Part shown: one piece after another, positions 11,737 to 21,055 of the stretch
How positions within the stretch are numbered: position 1 is the first letter of the stretch
How the letters are laid out: the number at the start of each line of letters is the position of its first letter
From: Nemertoderma westbladi
Lineage: Eukaryota; Xenacoelomorpha; Nemertodermatida; Nemertodermatidae
Length of the DNA: 64,000 bases
Reading direction: 5' to 3'
Assembly (NCBI GenBank): GCA_032718475.1
Contig: JAUCBJ010001075.1
Coordinates: 1-64,000, forward strand
Program-made: the position numbers and the translations under genes
The notes under the pieces: generated by a model
Database searches by the model: none
What the model saw: the letters and a program-made list of their open reading frames with translations, nothing else
What the model was told of the DNA's origin: nothing

Positions 11737-12184
11737 ATGGCCCCAACAGAATTCCATATATGAACGTACAACTCACCCAGACCCTCCCCCCTCAGGGAGG
11801 CGAACGGGCGAGTCCCCAGGTAGAGAACAATACCCGGATTACCCACGTCCGGGAAGTCGGTTGGGTGAACCGGGGTTTGAGCTACCACCGCTTGCGTACC
11901 CGACCAACGGGGTCGGACGGTCCATAGACCCCTTCGGACCGTTGGAGGAGCCCACGTCAACACGGACGGACTCATCACCGCGTGTGTACAATGACACAAA
12001 CTCAACCCATGATAACGAGGCGGTTTCGACAGCGAAAATGCTACATATTATACGTGAGCAGAACGAGCTACCAAAATCCTTAGCCTTTAAATTCGACGGG
12101 AAACACCCCAAGGAATACATACAATTTAGGGCACTGTTTTCCAACGAAATCCTAACAAAAAAATGTCAGACACCCGTCGACTAA
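11510..12184 (+). CDS. BEL/Pao Gag segment up to the frameshift site
   Basis: The part after the poly-C run (about 11704 onward) appears to be the true coding part of this frame. It is Pro-rich and reaches KSLAFKFDGKHPKEYIQF at about 12070-12125, which resembles the start of the DUF1759-type Gag domain found in Pao elements (substrate-like FDG and EY residues). It ends at TAA 12182-12184. Directly before the end, at 12157-12163, lies an A AAA AAA heptamer in the right phase for a -1 shift into the next frame, where the same domain continues. Confidence 0.55.
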   Translation: MPRGRYRQLVRLQPEEGTCRQTEGMDGSQPPIGPTQPPTGGGQSRGIWRSSAEKGVRRAPPPPPPRTTTRSFGNSEWPQQNSIYERTTHPDPPPSGRRTGESPGREQYPDYPRPGSRLGEPGFELPPLAYPTNGVGRSIDPFGPLEEPTSTRTDSSPRVYNDTNSTHDNEAVSTAKMLHIIREQNELPKSLAFKFDGKHPKEYIQFRALFSNEILTKKCQTPVD

Positions 12185-13653
12185 CCTATTTGGCGACTTA
12201 TCTAGCGGGTGACCCGAGGAAACTCGTCAATCGTTTCCAGGGCCAGTTGAATGGGTTCAGGAAAGCCTGGAAGGCGATAGAGGATCGGTATGGTGATCCG
12301 GAACAGATCATCGATGACGCCATATTCCACCTCACTGATGGGGTGAAGGTGGAAACACCAGACGAGATGACGGAATACAGCGATCGAATAATTCAGTTGA
12401 TTAATTCCATCGAGACGATGGGCGAGACCTACCATCTCAAGGCGGGCGGGCTGCTGAATCAAGTGGTTGATGTACTACCATTACATCTACGTCGCAGCTG
12501 GGCGCAGCAAGTGACAAAGATTACAGCTACGCAACATCGCCGAGCAACGCTAGGAGAATTTGCTGACTTCATGGAGTACAAGTCAGCGAGCGCTAATCAG
12601 CGCTGCTTAAAATACCCCAAGGATAAAGGGCGAAGTCGACAGGAACAGGGAGACCGTGGAAAAAGGGAATACCCCACGGGCCGTTTCAAATCCAATTGGA
12701 AGTCGAGCAACACCCAAAAATTTGCCTGTAACAACGTTGGGGACAACAACTACAGGGGTAGACCGTCGGAACCGGCGCATAATCGGGCGCCGGGCCGATC
12801 GCCTTCGCGGGAGAGCAGTCGGGGCGGGTCGACCCCACCAACTAACAATCGACAGGTCCTCTTCGAGGAATCTAAGAGCGGAAGCACCCTACCCACAGCG
12901 AGAAGGGGAAGTGGGCAATGGGTGAAAGATGTCTTTTTTATGGACATCGGGGAGTTCCCTTTCAACGAAGAAAGGTATTGCCAGTTCCATAGGGGAACGT
13001 CTCACAGAACGATTGAGTGCAGAAATTGGCAGAAGATGGACGCCGACACACACAAGGCGTATGCTAGGAAGCATCACCTGTGTTGGACTTGTGCTCGAAC
13101 AGGACACTCTGGGCGGGAATGCCCATACGATAGTAAGAACACAGAGGGGGACGGTAAGTCCACCGAGCAGCAGTCGCATAAACATGCGGATAATAGGACA
13201 GCGGGGGAGAGGGTGGCCGATAAACAGGTGGCCTTCCCTGTCTTTCCCATGAGACGGAGGTTGCGGAAACCACCGAAGATTAAACCCTATGTGTACCTGA
13301 GGATTGTTGCATTAGCGGTATGTGATAACCGCGGTCAGCAGGTAACCACTTTGGGGCTCTTAGACGGAGGTTCAGCGATAACGATGATGGACAGAGTGGT
13401 TGCAGACCGCCTTCAAGTTAAACGAAGGAAGGCATTTATGCAACTCTGTACCATTGCCAATCCGGACAGAGATGTAGAGTACGACTTGATTCTATGTCGA
13501 TTAAAATCTATTGTGACATATTCCCAATATAAGTCGGACCTTATTGAGGCTCGGGTTCTACCCGAGCTCAACGTACCGGCAGACCGGCCCTCGGCCGATG
13601 AAATTCAACAATACACATACGCCCGGGGACTGAACTTTAACATACCCAGATGA
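12163..13653 (+). CDS. BEL/Pao Gag C-terminal half with zinc knuckle and protease start
   Basis: The frame has 496 codons. Its first 110 residues continue the Pao Gag (DUF1759-like) domain (SDTRRLTYLATYLAGDPRKL, RYGDPEQI). A basic low-complexity stretch follows, then a CCHC knuckle at 13081-13122 (CWTCARTGHSGREC). A Pao-type aspartic protease (peptidase A17 family) begins near residue 390, with the active-site segment LLDGGSAITMM at about 13357-13390. The more usual form of that segment is DSG or DTG, so the second residue is unusual. The frame ends at a TGA (13651-13653) while the protease continues in the next frame. Confidence 0.7.
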   Translation: MSDTRRLTYLATYLAGDPRKLVNRFQGQLNGFRKAWKAIEDRYGDPEQIIDDAIFHLTDGVKVETPDEMTEYSDRIIQLINSIETMGETYHLKAGGLLNQVVDVLPLHLRRSWAQQVTKITATQHRRATLGEFADFMEYKSASANQRCLKYPKDKGRSRQEQGDRGKREYPTGRFKSNWKSSNTQKFACNNVGDNNYRGRPSEPAHNRAPGRSPSRESSRGGSTPPTNNRQVLFEESKSGSTLPTARRGSGQWVKDVFFMDIGEFPFNEERYCQFHRGTSHRTIECRNWQKMDADTHKAYARKHHLCWTCARTGHSGRECPYDSKNTEGDGKSTEQQSHKHADNRTAGERVADKQVAFPVFPMRRRLRKPPKIKPYVYLRIVALAVCDNRGQQVTTLGLLDGGSAITMMDRVVADRLQVKRRKAFMQLCTIANPDRDVEYDLILCRLKSIVTYSQYKSDLIEARVLPELNVPADRPSADEIQQYTYARGLNFNIPR

Positions 13654-16600
13654 CCTGGATGTACCCTATGTATCAGTACTTATTGGTATAGATTGCCCAG
13701 GTTCTCACCGGCTACTGCAACCTACCATCGAAGGACCAGACCCCGAAAGGGACCCTCAGGTCATGCTAACCCCATATGGTTGGTGTATGACGGGACCCGT
13801 AAAAGACATCGATGAGCAGCCCGACAGACATAGCGCAGGGCTGGCCAGACCGGTCTTCACCGTGGCCGGGAAGGGGGACCCCACCGAGTCTTCGGAACTC
13901 ACATTGGAGGAGGTTCGAGAACGGGAGGAAGAAACCAGACGCGACCTAGAAAGGCTCTATGATATAGACACCGAGGGCTTATATAACCCAGCCGTGGGCG
14001 CCTCACAGGCGGACAGGATATCGACCGATGTATTGAACAGGGAGATGATCTTGAGCGGCGGGCATTATTCAGCTCCGATGCTTTGGAAAGATCGAGCAGA
14101 ACCCTTGGTTAACAATAGAACTATGGCGGAGATGAGACTTAACCGACTCAAACGGTCATTGACTAAACACCCTGACAAACACGAATTTGTTGAGAAACAG
14201 ATTCAGAAGTATATAGACAAAGGGTGGGCCCGTAAACTGATGGCGGGGGCACCCGAGTCTCCTCGAACTTACTATCTGCCCCTACACGTTACCAAAGGGG
14301 CATCCAAGCTGCGATTGGTCAATGACGCAGCGGCGAAATACTTGGGTAAATCGCTTAATGACTACTTATTAGAGGGACCCAATGTTTTCAATAGCGGGGT
14401 TGACATCCTGCTAAGGTTCCGCATGGGCCTCTACGCCTTCACCTGTGACGTAGAGGCCATGTTTCACCAGGTCTTCGTTTATGAAGACGACGCGGACAGC
14501 CAGCGTTTCCTGTGGTATAGTGGGGATCAGCTGGGCACAGCGCCGGAGGTGTACCAGATGCTGGTACACATCTTTGGGGCTAAGTGTTCTCCGTGTGTGG
14601 CCACCACTGCACTACGACGCACTACAACGAGTGAGTCGGTGGCTCCGCCAGTGAGAGACTTTATAACAAACGATTTTTATGTTGACGATGGGATGAAGTC
14701 GGGTAACTCCGAAGCCGACCTCATCCAGCTGGCCATCACGGCCCGCGACTGCCTTTCCACGGGCGGTTTCAACCTCACCAAGTTCCGCTCCAACTCGCCC
14801 AAGTTCATGTATGCGATGAACAAGGAAGAGGGAAAGGTATCAGACCCGAGCGCCGACGATGACAATGGCGACCTCCTGGGGGGAGATATGGGGCAGCCGG
14901 CCTCATACATTCCACCAGACAGTGCCAACCCGGAGACCACCCCGGCACTGGTAACATCAGACCCGAGTAAGCCAGACTCTCGGGTACTGGGCATCTCCTG
15001 GGAGAAAGCCTCAGACGTTCTAGAATACAAGTTTAAGGCTCCTCTTCAGGTGGTACATACGAGGAGGGCCTACTTGTCTTTCATTTCACGGATATATGAC
15101 CCACTGGGCCTTGTGGCACCAAACATACTTGTAGGAAAACAGATTCTGAGGGAGGTGACTTTAGACAATGGAGCGTGGGATGCTCCGGTGTCTGCCAGGA
15201 TGGCCGACAGGTGGAACGCCTGGTTAATGAGCCTGGAACAAATATCCCGTCTCATTATCCCACGGCCTTACTTTCCAAACGGGGACATGGCAGCTGTAGA
15301 GCTACATATGTTCGCGGACGCATCCAGCGTGGGGTACGGGGCAGCTGCCTACTTACATCAGCAGTCAGCCAAATACCGCCCACGCCTGGTCTATAGCAAA
15401 GCAAGAGTGGCACCCAAAGCACAGGTCACCATACCGCGCCTAGAACTAATGGCGTCGGTACTGGCCGTGCAGATGGCCCAGGTCATTATAAGGGCCCTGG
15501 GGTGCATCGTACTAGTGAGATATTGGATTGATGCCACCACGGTGGTGTTATACATCAGCCACCCGAGTAGGCGATTTAAAGTATTCGTCGCCAACCGGGT
15601 TGACTATATCCGCACCCTAACAGAGGTTAGTGATTGGGGTTACTGCCCCACTGACCAGAACCCAGCTGACCTTGTATCGAGGGGGAGCCTAGAGGTCCCC
15701 TTCGAACAGAAAGAGGACCTGTGGCAGCACGGGCCGGCTTTCCTACCCAACAGGAAGGACTGGCCTTTGTTCCCAGAGGCCAATGCATCGGAGCTTCTGA
15801 AAGCAGATCCGGAGGTCCGGGTGTGCTCCATGGTGACCACACCGGCGGTCAGAGACCCTCGGATTGATAAGATCATAGACAAGTCCTCAACGTGGAGGAG
15901 GACGATCAACAGGGTGGCTTGGTTCATAGCCTTAGCTAAGTACCGAATAACCAAGACCATACCCGTCAGGTTGCCTCTACAGGAGGCAGAGAGGATGGTA
16001 GTGACCTACGTACAGGCCCGAGCTTACCCTGAGGAGTGGAGGAGGCTCAGGGAGGGTAAGCCTGTACAGAAGAGCAGTCCGCTACGAAAGTTAGCACCCC
16101 AGTTGGAGGATGGTATCATGGTAGCATCCGTGGCCCGGTTGGCGAACGCCAAGGATTTCATAGTGGCAAGCCAGCCCATGATATTACCTGCGGGCTCCAC
16201 AGCCCTGAACCAAGTGGTGTGGCAGACACACTGTGACATCGCGCATGGGGGTAAGGATGCGACGATTGTGGCGGTGCGTAAACGCTTCACCGCTACTGGA
16301 CTCAGGCAAACCGTGAGGAAGATCCTCAGCGGTTGCATTAAATGTAAGAAGATATGGCATAGACGGCTAGAACAGCTGATGGCGCCGCTACCGAAAGATA
16401 GGGTAACGGCGGGACTCGTACCGTTCCACCACACAGGGGTGGATATGTTCGGCCCCATCGATTTATACGTTCGATGGACTCGACGAGTACTCAAGACCAT
16501 GCGAAAGGGGTATGGAATAATATTCGTCTGCTACGCCACGCGGGCTATAGCACTCGAACTAGTACCAGATGCTTCAGCAGCGGCGTTTCTCAACGCATTG

Positions 16601-17332
16601 CGGCGCTTTATCGCGCGCCGAGGTGAACCGAAGAAGATCTCCTCGGACAACGGAACCAACTTCGTCGGTGCTGAACATGAACTAGAAGGAGCACAACAGG
16701 CCTTTGTCAAGGGGACGGTAGAGAAGACCCAAGAACTGGGAATCGAGTGGTCGTTTCACACACCCTATGCCCCTCATATGTCCGGTGTTTGGGAGGCTAT
16801 GGTGGGCGTGGTGAAACGCCACATTCAGGCCGTTACACACGGACACGTAGTGACAGAAGATGCGATGAGAACCATCTTCGCCGAGGTCGAAACCATTGTT
16901 AACGGACGACCCCTGGTGGCTACCACCGATGACCCGAAGTCACTGGAGGCCCTCACGCCAAACCACTTGTTGGGTGTAGGCCCAGTAACTGTCCGAGACC
17001 CGTTGGGAGAGATCGGCGAGGGAGACTTACGTAACCCATATATCGTCGCTCAGCGGTGTAAGAACGAGTATTGGAATCGTTGGGTACGAGAGTACCTACC
17101 CACGTTAAGACAGAGGAGAAAGTGGAACAAAGAGTACCGCGATCTACAGTTGGGAGACCTTGTCATCGTGACCGATGACACATTACAGAAGGGAGACTGG
17201 GACATGGCTCGTGTGGTTAGGACCCACGACAGCGAGGATGGTCACGTTCGCACCGTGAGTCTACGGAAGGCTTCAGGGAAGGTTTACCGTCGACCAGTCA
17301 ACAAGTGTTGCCTCCTTGAGGCAGCACGCTAA
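13652..17332 (+). CDS. BEL/Pao pol: protease end, RT, RNase H, integrase
   Basis: The frame is open from about 13652; the first ATG is at 13763, giving 1189 codons. The first codons continue the A17 protease (VSVLIGIDCPG). Numbering from that ATG, RT spans about 120-400 with LRLVNDAAAK near 185 and the catalytic YVDD at 306-309. RNase H has acidic residues D519, E561 and D590. The integrase has an H2C2 zinc finger (HCDIAHGG ... CIKC, about 820-855) and the catalytic triad D894, D962, E1011, then a basic C-terminus. All expected catalytic residues are present and no stop interrupts this part, so pol itself looks intact. It replicates the element by reverse transcription in cytoplasmic particles and integrates the cDNA. 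Start choice is uncertain because expression probably depends on the upstream frames. Confidence 0.9.
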   Translation, partial: DLDVPYVSVLIGIDCPGSHRLLQPTIEGPDPERDPQVMLTPYGWCMTGPVKDIDEQPDRHSAGLARPVFTVAGKGDPTESSELTLEEVREREEETRRDLERLYDIDTEGLYNPAVGASQADRISTDVLNREMILSGGHYSAPMLWKDRAEPLVNNRTMAEMRLNRLKRSLTKHPDKHEFVEKQIQKYIDKGWARKLMAGAPESPRTYYLPLHVTKGASKLRLVNDAAAKYLGKSLNDYLLEGPNVFNSGVDILLRFRMGLYAFTCDVEAMFHQVFVYEDDADSQRFLWYSGDQLGTAPEVYQMLVHIFGAKCSPCVATTALRRTTTSESVAPPVRDFITNDFYVDDGMKSGNSEADLIQLAITARDCLSTGGFNLTKFRSNSPKFMYAMNKEEGKVSDPSADDDNGDLLGGDMGQPASYIPPDSANPETTPALVTSDPSKPDSRVLGISWEKASDVLEYKFKAPLQVVHTRRAYLSFISRIYDPLGLVAPNILVGKQILREVTLDNGAWDAPVSARMADRWNAWLMSLEQISRLIIPRPYFPNGDMAAVELHMFADASSVGYGAAAYLHQQSAKYRPRLVYSKARVAPKAQVTIPRLELMASVLAVQMAQVIIRALGCIVLVRYWIDATTVVLYISHPSRRFKVFVANRVDYIRTLTEVSDWGYCPTDQNPADLVSRGSLEVPFEQKEDLWQHGPAFLPNRKDWPLFPEANASELLKADPEVRVCSMVTTPAVRDPRIDKIIDKSSTWRRTINRVAWFIALAKYRITKTIPVRLPLQEAERMVVTYVQARAYPEEWRRLREGKPVQKSSPLRKLAPQLEDGIMVASVARLANAKDFIVASQPMILPAGSTALNQVVWQTHCDIAHGGKDATIVAVRKRFTATGLRQTVRKILSGCIKCKKIWHRRLEQLMAPLPKDRVTAGLVPFHHTGVDMFGPIDLYVRWTRRVLKTMRKGYGIIFVCYATRAIALELVPDASAAAFLNALRRFIARRGEPKKISSDNGTNFVGAEHELEGAQQAFVKGTVEKTQELGIEWSFHTPYAPHMSGVWEAMVGVVKRHIQAVTHGHVVTEDAMRTIFAEVETIVNGRPLVATTDDPKSLEALTPNHLLGVGPVTVRDPLGEIGEGDLRNPYIVAQRCKNEYWNRWVREYLPTLRQRRKWNKEYRDLQLGDLVIVTDDTLQKGDWDMARVVRTHDSEDGHVRTVSLRKASGKVYRRPVNKCCLLEAAR

Positions 17333-17912
17333 CCTTAATAACGTGACTTTAGTTGCGACAGCCCGACTATAAATACGTGGCGTCAGGCGATTCGCAGTAA
17401 TACCAGTGAAGTAATAAACTGATAATACCTTATTTGCCTTTAGTGTCTTTATAATATTATTTTATACCAAATTGGCCTAGTTGGCTTACTTACAATTGTA
17501 AGATTTATATGTAAATGATTTATTGATTACCGTGCAATCACACTAATTTGTAATTTCAATAATAATAATAATAAATAGCACACAGTACCATCCATAATTA
17601 CGTAATATCCTAAAATACTAAATGTAACTCAGACAGTTTGTAATGTAGGGGGAATTCGTGGTACAATACACTTATTACAAAGGTTCAACTCTCAACCTTT
17701 TACTAGCTAACTGTAATAACAATTAATTTACAATTGAGACCTTGTTCTTATATAAGACAATATATCCATTAATTATACAATACTAGTATATGTGGAAGAT
17801 ACTGCCGTGACCAAGGCTACCGAGAGTATACGGCTGGCAACCTCAAAATCGAGCAACCCAGCAAACTCTAAATTCCGTTGCCTCTTCAGCCATTTAGTGC
17901 GCGGGTAGCGTC
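17333..17912 (+). other. Spacer between pol and the third ORF
   Basis: 580 bp of AT-rich sequence without an open frame. Shortly before the downstream ATG there is a pyrimidine-rich tract ending in AG (about 17873-17889, TTCCGTTGCCTCTTCAG) that would serve as a 3' splice site. This raises the possibility that the third ORF is expressed from a spliced RNA; that is inference. Confidence 0.4.
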
Positions 17913-18209
17913 ATGTCGGACGACAGCAGCACGTACACCTTCTGGGCCGGAACGAGATCTTTCCGGCGCCTATCCACGGACCAACAGGGATATAAGCTGC
18001 AGACGTCGCTTATGCACAGATTCGACAGACTGAGGACGACAACATACGGGACGAGGCCACTCCTGAAGGCATGTCGTGACAACCTACACTACATCAAGGT
18101 GGGCAACGAGCGATCGCTAGGAGTTCCTGTAGAACCCGGAGATGAGCCAAGGGGATACTGGAAGCGCTTCGTGGAGGACGTTAGAGAACTGGAGATACCT
18201 GGGAGTTGA
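17913..18209 (+). CDS. Post-pol ORF3, N-terminal part
   Basis: The frame has 98 codons from an ATG in GCGTCATGTC context, about 580 bp after pol. The product is charged and Arg-rich and shows no signal peptide or membrane segment. It overlaps by about 70 bp with the longer frame that begins at 18142. The two are probably pieces of one coding region joined by a frame change. No family was recognised. Confidence 0.5.
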   Translation: MSDDSSTYTFWAGTRSFRRLSTDQQGYKLQTSLMHRFDRLRTTTYGTRPLLKACRDNLHYIKVGNERSLGVPVEPGDEPRGYWKRFVEDVRELEIPGS

Positions 18210-20373
18210 CACAGAGGGACAAGCCCAGGCGCCCCCCACTGCCATCCCTGACCGGGATGCGGATGGGAACCTGACGCTGATTGGGCCGAAGCATCGAAAG
18301 CGGAGGCGGAGGATCAATCAGGAGGAGGCAAAGGCGAAACAAGGAATAGTTTCGAAGCCTTACGTGGCTCCGGCACTGGAGACTTTAGACACCGTACTAC
18401 ACCTCATATCGCCCAGAGGTTTAGTTATCGCCATCGCGTACCCCTTAAAGGACGGCGAGAGGATCTGGAATAAGATTCCAAAGGCGATGACAGACATGCT
18501 ATTGGACAAGAAGAACTACAAGGTAGGGTCGGCGATTCAAACCAACCTGACGGCTATAGGGGCGCCGGCGGACATCGAACCGATAGCGGATACCGCACTT
18601 CAGTTCAGGGCGATGGCATCGCCAAACACCGACGCATTGTATGCGCCGCCGAACGACGCCTTTGGGCTGGGTTCCTTTGCCCGAGAGACCGGGCTGGTCA
18701 ACTTCAAACCCATGTCCAGAGAGAAGTACGACCGACAGGCGGGGGCCATACGATTGACAACGGAACAGTTCAAGGCGAGGCCCAGATGGCCCCCACGACT
18801 GTATACCTTCCCATCGAGGAACCGACGACTAGACGCGGTTCAAGAACAATACATCCTACAGGAGGATTACGCAGCGGCGTCAATCCCCCTCCTATTGACA
18901 GCCCACATGGTGGGTCTGGTTCCCCGAGCCTTCCGCGAGAATGGAGGCAGGACCCTCTCGGACCGAGAGGCTATCCGTAGGGTATTGTGGCCCCTTTTGG
19001 ACTTCGCAATGGATCAGAACCGGACCGAGGTTATCTATAACGCCAACTATCTGATAGATAAAGAAAACACACCGTCTCCCCGACAAATCGACAGAATTCG
19101 CCACCTAGGGGAGAGCAAGGTACCACGGGAGGAGGCAAATCGACAGCAGGGAAAGGGACCCGACAGTACCTACGAGGGAGGTTACTCCTTACAACCAGCT
19201 CCGGCCGTCGAGACCCATAGTGAAGACGAAGACAGCGGCCAAATCCCGGCAGCCAAGATGGCGGCTTACGATGACCGGGATTACCATGATGACGGGAGAC
19301 CCGTCGATGAATTCAACGACCCAGATAGCGACATGGACTCATATTATTCGGAAGACACCCAAACCCGGGGGTTCGCGCGTCGAGCAGTCACAGGAGGCGT
19401 TCGCCACGAAACCCGAAACCAGCCTCCGCTTCCGGTGTACAACGGCCGGGGGGGTGACTACCGAGACGATCCAAAGAGAGTCTGCCGGAGAGAACAGGAT
19501 GACCAGACACTGCCATCTACCAGCTCCAAAGTCTGGGATGGACATGAGGGCGGGGACCAACCCCAGCCACAATGCGAGGAGAAGTGGGGGTTCCAAGAGG
19601 AACGAGGACACCAACCGACCTCGGATGCCACCCACTTCCGATACGGAGCGGCTACCGGGAGCCGTGGCAACCGCGGGTCTTTGGGGAAGAGCCGTGGAAG
19701 GATCTCCCGCGGGGCGGCTTCGGTGGCGGGTCATATGCGGGACCAGAGGAGACCGTTTGACCAATCGGTGAAGAGGATGGTCGTAGACGGGAGAACACGA
19801 GACTGGGTTGTGTACTCCGGAGAGGCGATGTACCGAAGGAACTCACCCGTCCATAGTACTCGGGGGTTCCTCGCCCAGGGTCGCGAGGGGCGTCGCCCGA
19901 CGGAGGGACCGTCGAGGACGCTGGGGCGACGGCCGGGGGAACTACGTCGCCCATACGCAGGACGAACGAATGCCAACGTGGAAGATAGCACCGGGCAGGA
20001 GGAACACGATAACTTCGGGGGGGACATGCCGCCCCTGGAACCAATAAGGAGACCGGTACAAAGGGAAACGCAGTCTTCAGTCAGGAGACAGGTGGATCGC
20101 TGGGAAGAACCCACCATTCAAGAACAACTGCTGCAGACGGAGACCTTGCGTAAGATGGACGAACTTGCGAAGGATCAGGGCGCAGCGAACGTGGTGAGGG
20201 AGAGGAAACACGTTTACTACGTGAAACGTAGACCGATACAGGACAATGCTGGGTACGACTTTCAACTGCCGGCCTGTTATACCTGTGGAGCCCTGAGTCA
20301 TATCCAGGACAGGTGTACGTTCGGCCCCCCAGACAAACTTCTTGGGGATCCGTGCTCGTACGGTGGCGAATGA
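18142..20373 (+). CDS. Post-pol ORF3 main body, CCHC zinc-knuckle protein
   Basis: The frame has 743 codons. Residues 60-330 form a mixed, apparently globular region with mildly hydrophobic helices (for example LDTVLHLISPRGLVIAIAYP and AAASIPLLLTAHMVGLVPRA). Residues 340-640 are Arg/Gly/Asp-rich and disordered in character. Near the end are a helical EQLLQTETLRKMDELAKDQG segment and a CCHC knuckle at 20275-20316 (CYTCGALSHIQDRC). There is no signal peptide, transmembrane helix or fusion peptide, so an envelope is unlikely. The layout (globular part, basic disordered part, C-terminal knuckles) is that of a Gag or nucleocapsid protein. A TGA at 20371-20373 ends the frame inside a second, degenerate knuckle. 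No known family was recognised. Confidence 0.6.
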   Translation: MSQGDTGSASWRTLENWRYLGVDTEGQAQAPPTAIPDRDADGNLTLIGPKHRKRRRRINQEEAKAKQGIVSKPYVAPALETLDTVLHLISPRGLVIAIAYPLKDGERIWNKIPKAMTDMLLDKKNYKVGSAIQTNLTAIGAPADIEPIADTALQFRAMASPNTDALYAPPNDAFGLGSFARETGLVNFKPMSREKYDRQAGAIRLTTEQFKARPRWPPRLYTFPSRNRRLDAVQEQYILQEDYAAASIPLLLTAHMVGLVPRAFRENGGRTLSDREAIRRVLWPLLDFAMDQNRTEVIYNANYLIDKENTPSPRQIDRIRHLGESKVPREEANRQQGKGPDSTYEGGYSLQPAPAVETHSEDEDSGQIPAAKMAAYDDRDYHDDGRPVDEFNDPDSDMDSYYSEDTQTRGFARRAVTGGVRHETRNQPPLPVYNGRGGDYRDDPKRVCRREQDDQTLPSTSSKVWDGHEGGDQPQPQCEEKWGFQEERGHQPTSDATHFRYGAATGSRGNRGSLGKSRGRISRGAASVAGHMRDQRRPFDQSVKRMVVDGRTRDWVVYSGEAMYRRNSPVHSTRGFLAQGREGRRPTEGPSRTLGRRPGELRRPYAGRTNANVEDSTGQEEHDNFGGDMPPLEPIRRPVQRETQSSVRRQVDRWEEPTIQEQLLQTETLRKMDELAKDQGAANVVRERKHVYYVKRRPIQDNAGYDFQLPACYTCGALSHIQDRCTFGPPDKLLGDPCSYGGE

Positions 20374-20832
20374 GGTCACTTCCTGGCGGCCTGCCAGGCA
20401 CTGCACCGACTGTGCGGACGGTGCGGCTTCCGGGGACACCGGAACAGCGACTGTGACCAGAGGGAGCCGAGGGGGCACTTAGAGCGATTCGAGTGCAATG
20501 CCAACATGGGAGTGGAGACCAGGCGTCGCCTCCTCAGGCGGGGGATTGCCATGGGTTTCTTCCACATGAAGCCAGATTTCGTGCTCGCGATATCGAGGCG
20601 CGAGGAGACCGTGCAATACACCCATATTCTGCACGTCGCCATGACAATAGGCGTACAGAGGATACGGGACAGGCTAGACGAGTGGCGGCCGGGACACCCG
20701 GGACACCTCGAAGGGTTCCTGGACCACTACACCGGGACCTACTACCTCGAACACGTGGTAAAATACCACAGGGAGGTGGAGGACCAGAAAGAGGAGGACA
20801 TCAATAGCCGTAAAAGACGGCGAATCAAGTAG
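20374..20832 (+). CDS. Post-pol ORF3 C-terminal continuation after the TGA
   Basis: The same frame stays open for another 152 codons after the TGA. It contains a complete CCHC knuckle at 20413-20454 (CGRCGFRGHRNSDC). A conserved-looking helical domain follows (about 20506-20790), then a basic tail (SRKRRR) and a stop at 20830-20832. The continuation of the zinc-knuckle pattern across the TGA indicates that it once belonged to ORF3 or is reached by readthrough. An internal ATG at 20506 could start a separate 108-codon product. Confidence 0.5.
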   Translation, partial: GHFLAACQALHRLCGRCGFRGHRNSDCDQREPRGHLERFECNANMGVETRRRLLRRGIAMGFFHMKPDFVLAISRREETVQYTHILHVAMTIGVQRIRDRLDEWRPGHPGHLEGFLDHYTGTYYLEHVVKYHREVEDQKEEDINSRKRRRIK

Positions 20833-21055
20833 GACTGCACGTTACGAGAGCACAGACTGCACCTTACGGGAGATTTAACTGTATTTTACGAGAGTTATTT
20901 GACTGCACCTTACGGGAGATTTAACTGTATTTTACGAGAGTTATTTGACTGCACCTTACGGGAGATTTAACTGTATTTTACGAGAGTTATTTGACTGCAC
21001 CTTACGGGAGATTTAACTGTATTTTACGAGAGTTATTTGACTGCACCTTACGAGA
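20833..21055 (+). repeat. 46-bp tandem repeat in the BEL/Pao 3' region
   Basis: A little over four copies of a 46-bp unit beginning GACTGCACCTTACGGGAG lie directly after ORF3, preceded by a partial copy. The copies are nearly identical. They sit in the untranslated 3' part of the element. Confidence 0.9.

Noticed and set aside
17913-20832. Retroviral envelope gene in the BEL/Pao element
   Set aside because: No signal peptide, membrane anchor or fusion segment; the Cys/His pattern is that of zinc knuckles.
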